The notes beneath the pieces are model-generated. The model saw nothing but the letters and a program-made list of their open reading frames with translations. It had not been told where the DNA came from and made no database searches. From a bacterium (GTDB lineage Bacteria > Babelota > Babeliae > Babelales > JABDEC01): a stretch of 7,264 bases of DNA. The stretch is taken from assembly GCA_947481115.1 (NCBI GenBank), contig CANKEI010000044.1, positions 1 through 7,264 of the forward strand. The letters are read 5' to 3'. Made by a program: the position numbers and the translations under genes. How positions within the stretch are numbered: the stretch's first letter is position 1; each line of letters opens with the position of its first letter. Shown here piece after piece: positions 3,774-7,264 of this stretch.

Positions 3774-6461
3774 TTATGCTTGCTCGTGATAATCAAAAAT
3801 TAGTTGCGCAGACCAAGTATTATCAACTTGCAATAATTCAGGGATATTAAATTCAACCGAGCTGTAACTAATTTTAGCTGCTTGAGTGATACCACGAACT
3901 AATTGTTCATGTGGCTTAAGCTGTGCGGCTTGATGATTATCGCAGCTAATCACTAATTCAGTTAAGCCAGTTTTTAGCGATAACTGGTTTGAGCTTTTTA
4001 ATTTTCTCACTTGGGAAATTAAATTATTAATTTGGCCCATTAATAGTGCACTAGCTGAAAAATCAAACTTAGTTTGGGTTAAACTAAATCTAGTCTGGTG
4101 TACTGAGCCAGGTTCTAAATGTTTCGCATAAATATTAAGATATAATTCTTCAGTGACATAGGGTAAGTATGGTGCGTATAGTTGCAAAATTCTGAGCCCA
4201 ACTTGGTAGAGTGTGTTTTTAGTGGCCTGGGCAGTTTCCGAAGTATATTCTTGCGGATTAAATAGCTGGTTCTTAATTAGCTCTAGATAATTATCACAAA
4301 AATCGGCCCAAAAAAATCTTTCGACAGTATTTAGTGCTAAGCCAAATTCGTATTTGTCGAGATAACTTTGGTAAGTTGCAAAAGTTTCCGATGCTTGATG
4401 CAAGATCCATTGGTTAACTAAATCTAAGTTAGAGGCTTGTTGCAATAGTTCCCCATCGATATGAGCGGGAGAGAGTGGGGCAGGCACAAAATCTACACTT
4501 AAGTGTTCGTCACAAAATCTAAAAGCGTTCCAAAGTTTAGTGACTAATCGACCGCCAATTCTTAATTGATTCTCTGAGAACGCGATATCGCCACCCAGAT
4601 TGCCAGATGCTGTCCAGTAGCGTACCGTATCAGCTGAATATTGCGTTAATAAAGCTTCGGGTGTGGTCTTACTATTCTCTTTGGATTTAGATAATTTTTC
4701 TTTGTCCCCGCTTAATACATGACCCGAGATCATAATATTTTGCCATGGAATTTGGCCAAAGTGAAAATAGGATTTCACGATTGTATCAAAAGCCCAGGTG
4801 CGAATAATATCATGGGCTTGTGGTCGTAAGCTCATGGGTAAGAAGTTTTTAGTAAACTCAGGGTCAAAAGTTTGGTTAGTAAAAATTTGATTGGGATTTG
4901 CCGGGTTGTGATTTTGAGCCCATAAGCTATAGCAAATTTGGGGCGTAAGCGAAGACGTGTTCCAGGTGTCCATTACGTCAGTATCGGGTTTAAGATTAGT
5001 ACTATGACACTTGGTACAAGTATTTAAATTATTATTATTATTATTATTTGAGCCAAAATTTGAACTATAGTTTGTTGCTTGAGGATCGACTGGTAAGCTA
5101 CCAACTTCTGGCAACAGTATAGCTTGGCAATCTTGGCAGTGCCAAACTGGAAATGGGATGCCATAAAATCTTTGGCGGGAAATGCACCAATCCCAGCTTA
5201 AATTTTCGACCCAGTCGCGGTATCTAACTTGCATAAATTTAGGATACCAATTGATCTGATCAGCTAATTCTAAAAATTTAGCTTTATGATCTAAAATATT
5301 AATAAACCACTGTGATAGTACGGCGTACTCAATCTCTTTTTTGCAGCGTTCATGAGTATTAACGCTGTGTGAGATTGGCGTTTGGGCTAATACTAAATCT
5401 TGTTCTTTTAAAATTTCTAAAATTTTAGCGCGGGCATCATGGGCTTTTAAACCAGCTAATGGGCCAGTAGTTTCTAGCCAGCGACCATTTAAGCCAATTG
5501 ATTGTTTATACGGTAGCTTAAATCTTTTATACCATTCGATGTCATTTTTATCACCAAAAGTACAGCACATGACTAAGCCAGTGCCCTTTTCGGGATTTAC
5601 TAACGGGTCAGCTAAAATTGGCACCTGGTAATTAAAAACTGGAACTAGAGCTTGTTGATTTTTTAGGTGTGTGTATCTAGCATCTTCGGGGTGGTAAAAT
5701 AGTGCAACGCAAGAAGATAGTAATTCTGGTCTAGTAGTAGCGATAACCAATTCAGCTAAATTATTAACAGAGTTAGTATTTGCATGAGAATTTACTTGGG
5801 GATTATTAATACTATTATTAGTGTTTAAATTTTGTTCTATAGGTACTTGTGAGTTGTTAGCGAGCGTGAATCTAATGTTATTAAAGACTGATGGTACTTC
5901 TTGGTCGTCGAGCTCTGCTTGTGCAACTGAAGTTTGGCAAGTAGTACAATAAAGTGCGGGTTCTTGCTTGCGATAAACATGACCAGCTTGATATAACCTA
6001 ATAAAAGATTCTTGCGCAATTTTGCGGGCCAATGGTGAGATAGTCGAGTAGCAATAGTTCCAATTAACTGATAAACCTAAACGTTCCCATAGCGCCTGAA
6101 AGCTTTCTTCGGCTAACTTAGTTTCATGCAGGCAGAGTTCGATAAATTCAGCTCTGGTTAAATCTTGGGCGCGAATTTTTAATTTTTTCTCAACGAATCT
6201 TTCAGTAGCTAAGCCATTGTCGTCGAAGCCCATTGGGTAAAATACTGAAAAGCCCTGCATGCGTTTATAGCGATTGATGATGTCAGCTTGAGTATAAGAA
6301 AATACGTGGCCTAAATGGAGTGACCCAGAAACTGTTGGTGGTGGCGTATCGACACTAAACAGTGGCCCCGGATTATTTTCCGGGGCATAAGTTTGTTCTG
6401 CGGCCCATTTCTGGCGTAATTTTTCTTCAGCATTTAGGTGAATATAATTTTTTTCGATCAT
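3774..6461 (-). CDS. valS: Valyl-tRNA synthetase, archaeal/rickettsial-like subtype
   Basis: Cytoplasmic class Ia synthetase that charges tRNA-Val with valine and edits misactivated threonine. The 895-residue chain has the class I HIGH motif as H-L-G-H (49-52), V-D-T-P-P-P-T-V-S-G (37-46) just before it, and the KMSKS motif as K-L-S-K-S (589-593). The CP1 editing domain spans about 190-345, with A-T-T-R-P-E-L-L at 241-248 and G-T-G-L-V at 293-297. Paired cysteines C442/C445 and C482/C485 look like a zinc knuckle; C172/C175 form another CxxC. The anticodon-binding helical domain is about 680-830. The long C-terminal coiled coil of E. coli ValRS appears absent. The wording of the N-terminal and editing regions recalls rickettsial ValRS. 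Odd points are an Asn-rich insertion at about 201-235 and seven consecutive Asn at 472-478. The ATG at 6461 lacks a Shine-Dalgarno. The TA pair follows 45 bases downstream. Confidence 0.96.
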   Translation of the reverse strand: MIEKNYIHLNAEEKLRQKWAAEQTYAPENNPGPLFSVDTPPPTVSGSLHLGHVFSYTQADIINRYKRMQGFSVFYPMGFDDNGLATERFVEKKLKIRAQDLTRAEFIELCLHETKLAEESFQALWERLGLSVNWNYCYSTISPLARKIAQESFIRLYQAGHVYRKQEPALYCTTCQTSVAQAELDDQEVPSVFNNIRFTLANNSQVPIEQNLNTNNSINNPQVNSHANTNSVNNLAELVIATTRPELLSSCVALFYHPEDARYTHLKNQQALVPVFNYQVPILADPLVNPEKGTGLVMCCTFGDKNDIEWYKRFKLPYKQSIGLNGRWLETTGPLAGLKAHDARAKILEILKEQDLVLAQTPISHSVNTHERCKKEIEYAVLSQWFINILDHKAKFLELADQINWYPKFMQVRYRDWVENLSWDWCISRQRFYGIPFPVWHCQDCQAILLPEVGSLPVDPQATNYSSNFGSNNNNNNNLNTCTKCHSTNLKPDTDVMDTWNTSSLTPQICYSLWAQNHNPANPNQIFTNQTFDPEFTKNFLPMSLRPQAHDIIRTWAFDTIVKSYFHFGQIPWQNIMISGHVLSGDKEKLSKSKENSKTTPEALLTQYSADTVRYWTASGNLGGDIAFSENQLRIGGRLVTKLWNAFRFCDEHLSVDFVPAPLSPAHIDGELLQQASNLDLVNQWILHQASETFATYQSYLDKYEFGLALNTVERFFWADFCDNYLELIKNQLFNPQEYTSETAQATKNTLYQVGLRILQLYAPYLPYVTEELYLNIYAKHLEPGSVHQTRFSLTQTKFDFSASALLMGQINNLISQVRKLKSSNQLSLKTGLTELVISCDNHQAAQLKPHEQLVRGITQAAKISYSSVEFNIPELLQVDNTWSAQLIFDYHEQA
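5028..5048 (-). repeat. Perfect (AAT)7 microsatellite inside valS
   Basis: Seven identical AAT codons encode Asn 472-478, in the loop between the two cysteine pairs of the probable zinc knuckle. A pure trinucleotide run can gain or lose units by slippage without breaking the frame, so loop length may vary between strains. Confidence 0.95.
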
Positions 6462-6470
6462 AGTAGTAAT

Positions 6471-6498
6471 AATTTAGACAAAGCTGGGGAATAGTCAA
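6471..6498 (-). promoter_or_regulatory. Candidate promoter for valS
   Basis: On the minus strand TTGACT (6498-6493, 5/6) and TAAATT (6476-6471, 4/6) are 16 bases apart, in the 46-base gap upstream of valS. The -10 ends nine bases before the ATG, so transcription would start at or within a few bases of the start codon. That agrees with the absence of a ribosome-binding site. Confidence 0.45.
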
Positions 6499-6507
6499 AA
6501 ATTAATG

Positions 6508-7218
6508 TTATTTTTTATCTGATTCAGCAGCGGCGATGCGAGCTTGATGTGCGGCTTTGGCTTTTCTAATTTGTTTTGCACGATTATTAGCCATACGTTT
6601 AGTTGCAGCTCTAGCAGCTAAAGTTGCGCTAGCTTCTTCAGCGGTTAAGTGCTTACCTGTTCCCATAGCTGTAAATTTAGCAGCTCTTAATGATGCATCA
6701 GCTACTCGCTCTTGCCAGAGTGTTACCATCGAAATATCGCTTTCTAATCGTTCTCGCAATGGCGCATATTTGGATTCGCGAATTGTGTCTGTAGCGCTGA
6801 TTTTTCGATGAAGCGCCTGTAGTCTAAGAATTTCTTTAGCTCTGTCTGATGGGTTAAGCTCTATTTCTAGAGTGCAGAGATTTTTTTCTAGAGCTGCAAT
6901 GTCTCTACTAAATTGCGTAGCAAGTTTGCCTAATTCTTCATCAGTAGTTGTAGTAATGACGGCTAGTTTGGCTTGTTTGGCACGAGCTTTTTGGGCCTTA
7001 GTTAGAACCTTGGACTTTTTTGTAACCTTGGTCCATTCGCCATCAGCATGGGCACCAAAACTATTAGCACTATGCAAAACTAATACTGTGCTTAGTAAAA
7101 ATTGTATAATTCTTGATTTTTGGTGAGTAGACCCTTTGGTTAAACCTTGGGGCCCCTCGTAGAACCGGACGGGACACTCTCGCGTCATACGGCTCCGACT
7201 GAACAATCGTTTAAACAT
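6508..7218 (-). CDS. Unknown basic helical exported protein, 5' end inside a group II intron
   Basis: I do not recognise this family. With the ATG at 7218 (AAAGGAAA just upstream) the frame is 236 codons, but the frame is open to the right edge, so the true 5' end is uncertain. Codons 1-32 are translated from group II intron domains V-VI, not from ancestral coding DNA; the inferred 3' splice junction falls between codons 32 and 33. Immediately after it, residues 33-58 look like a signal peptide: Lys34 and Arg36, hydrophobic core I-I-Q-F-L-L-S-T-V-L-V-L, cleavage near A-H-A at 56-58. The mature part is strongly basic and predicted helical, with charged amphipathic stretches at about 92-180 and an Ala/Lys/Arg-rich tail at 199-236. 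One Cys (C115). The original gene probably began in a 5' exon beyond the window, to be joined by splicing. Alternatively the present protein uses the intron-derived start and carries a 32-residue extension. Confidence 0.6.
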   Translation of the reverse strand: MFKRLFSRSRMTRECPVRFYEGPQGLTKGSTHQKSRIIQFLLSTVLVLHSANSFGAHADGEWTKVTKKSKVLTKAQKARAKQAKLAVITTTTDEELGKLATQFSRDIAALEKNLCTLEIELNPSDRAKEILRLQALHRKISATDTIRESKYAPLRERLESDISMVTLWQERVADASLRAAKFTAMGTGKHLTAEEASATLAARAATKRMANNRAKQIRKAKAAHQARIAAAESDKK

Positions 7219-7264
7219 AGATTTCCTTTCCGCCAATGAGTTTCCAGTGGTGAAATAACGAGCC
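7123..7264 (-). mobile_element. Group II intron, 3' end (domain IV remnant, V and VI); continues right of window
   Basis: Group II introns are self-splicing ribozymes and retroelements. Their 3' end consists of a highly conserved domain V hairpin followed by domain VI with the branch-point adenosine. Both are present on the minus strand in the right order and spacing, so the intron's 5' part, and any reverse transcriptase/maturase, would lie beyond 7264. Positions 7196-7264 would be the end of domain IV and the linker. The 3' splice site is placed at about 7123/7122, where the sequence reads CTACTCAC before the exon. Whether the element is complete and splices cannot be judged from this window. 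Confidence 0.85.
7125..7195 (-). ncRNA. Group II intron ribozyme domains V and VI
   Basis: Domain V (7195-7162) is 34 nt, starts GAGCCG and ends CGGTTC, and has a GAGA tetraloop at 7181-7178. The catalytic AGC triad is at 7194-7192 and the two-base bulge C-G at 7171-7170. All stem positions pair except U7189/C7168 and U7187/C7172. Domain VI (7158-7125) forms a 9-bp stem, GAG-GGG-CCC with GGG-TCT-CTC, interrupted by one unpaired A at 7128, the expected lariat branch point. A short GG/CC pair closes the loop. This agreement with the family secondary structure is why I treat the region as intron RNA and not ordinary coding sequence. Confidence 0.88.

Noticed and set aside
5837..6019. Minus-strand 60-codon open frame within valS
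   Set aside because: It overlaps conserved ValRS coding sequence in another frame and has no recognisable features.
6557..6811. Plus-strand 84-codon open frame
   Set aside because: Antisense shadow of the Ala/Arg-rich exported-protein gene; its hydrophobic look is what reverse-complemented Ala/Lys/Glu codons produce.
6872..7126. Second plus-strand 84-codon open frame
   Set aside because: Antisense to the same gene and to the intron junction; no ribosome site or motif.
7219..7236. TTG at 7236 as the start of the right-end gene
   Set aside because: The frame stays open to the window edge, the TTG has no good ribosome site, and the region is group II intron sequence; the ATG at 7218 with AAAGGAAA is a better local start.

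Overview
This is an AT-rich bacterial window, dense with genes and mostly encoded on the minus strand. The valyl-tRNA synthetase resembles the archaeal/rickettsial subtype, it carries asparagine-rich insertions, and two neighbouring genes encode secreted proteins of no family I recognise. A host-associated or intracellular lineage (for example Rickettsiales or Dependentiae/Babeliae) would fit, but this is a guess from style. Nothing in the window fixes the taxonomy.

Left end (1-1243). A minus-strand gene running off the left edge encodes a signal peptide followed by a very regular glutamine-rich tetrapeptide repeat. It is divergent from a plus-strand gene for an exported FKBP-type prolyl isomerase. 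The two share a short AT-rich control region with back-to-back promoter candidates, a 14-base direct repeat and a large AT-rich hairpin. A GC-rich hairpin separates the FKBP gene from the convergent gene that follows; its T-tract serves the minus strand.

Middle (1244-3770). Four minus-strand genes follow: an AAA_14/DUF4143 ATPase with a PD-(D/E)XK-like C-terminus, the rRNA-maturation endoribonuclease YbeY, and a type II toxin-antitoxin pair of the HI1419/HI1420 (Gp49-like RelE/ParE toxin plus HTH antitoxin) type. Toxin comes before antitoxin, with an 8-base overlap. A small cluster of repeated half-sites lies just upstream of the toxin.

Right end (3774-7264). valS (895 residues) has two Asn-rich insertions, one at the editing-domain boundary and one, encoded by a perfect (AAT)7 run, inside a probable zinc knuckle. 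Upstream of it is a gene for a basic, helical, apparently exported protein. Its 5' part is not ordinary coding DNA: positions 7123-7195 fold as domains V and VI of a group II intron. That includes the 34-nt catalytic hairpin and a 9-bp domain VI stem with one bulged adenosine. The intron body, and any maturase, would lie to the right of the window. The open frame crosses the inferred 3' splice junction without a stop.

The two most unusual items are the period-4 glutamine repeat protein and the group II intron 3' end fused in frame to the signal-peptide region of an unknown exported protein. The TA pair, YbeY, FKBP, ATPase and ValRS are members of known families.
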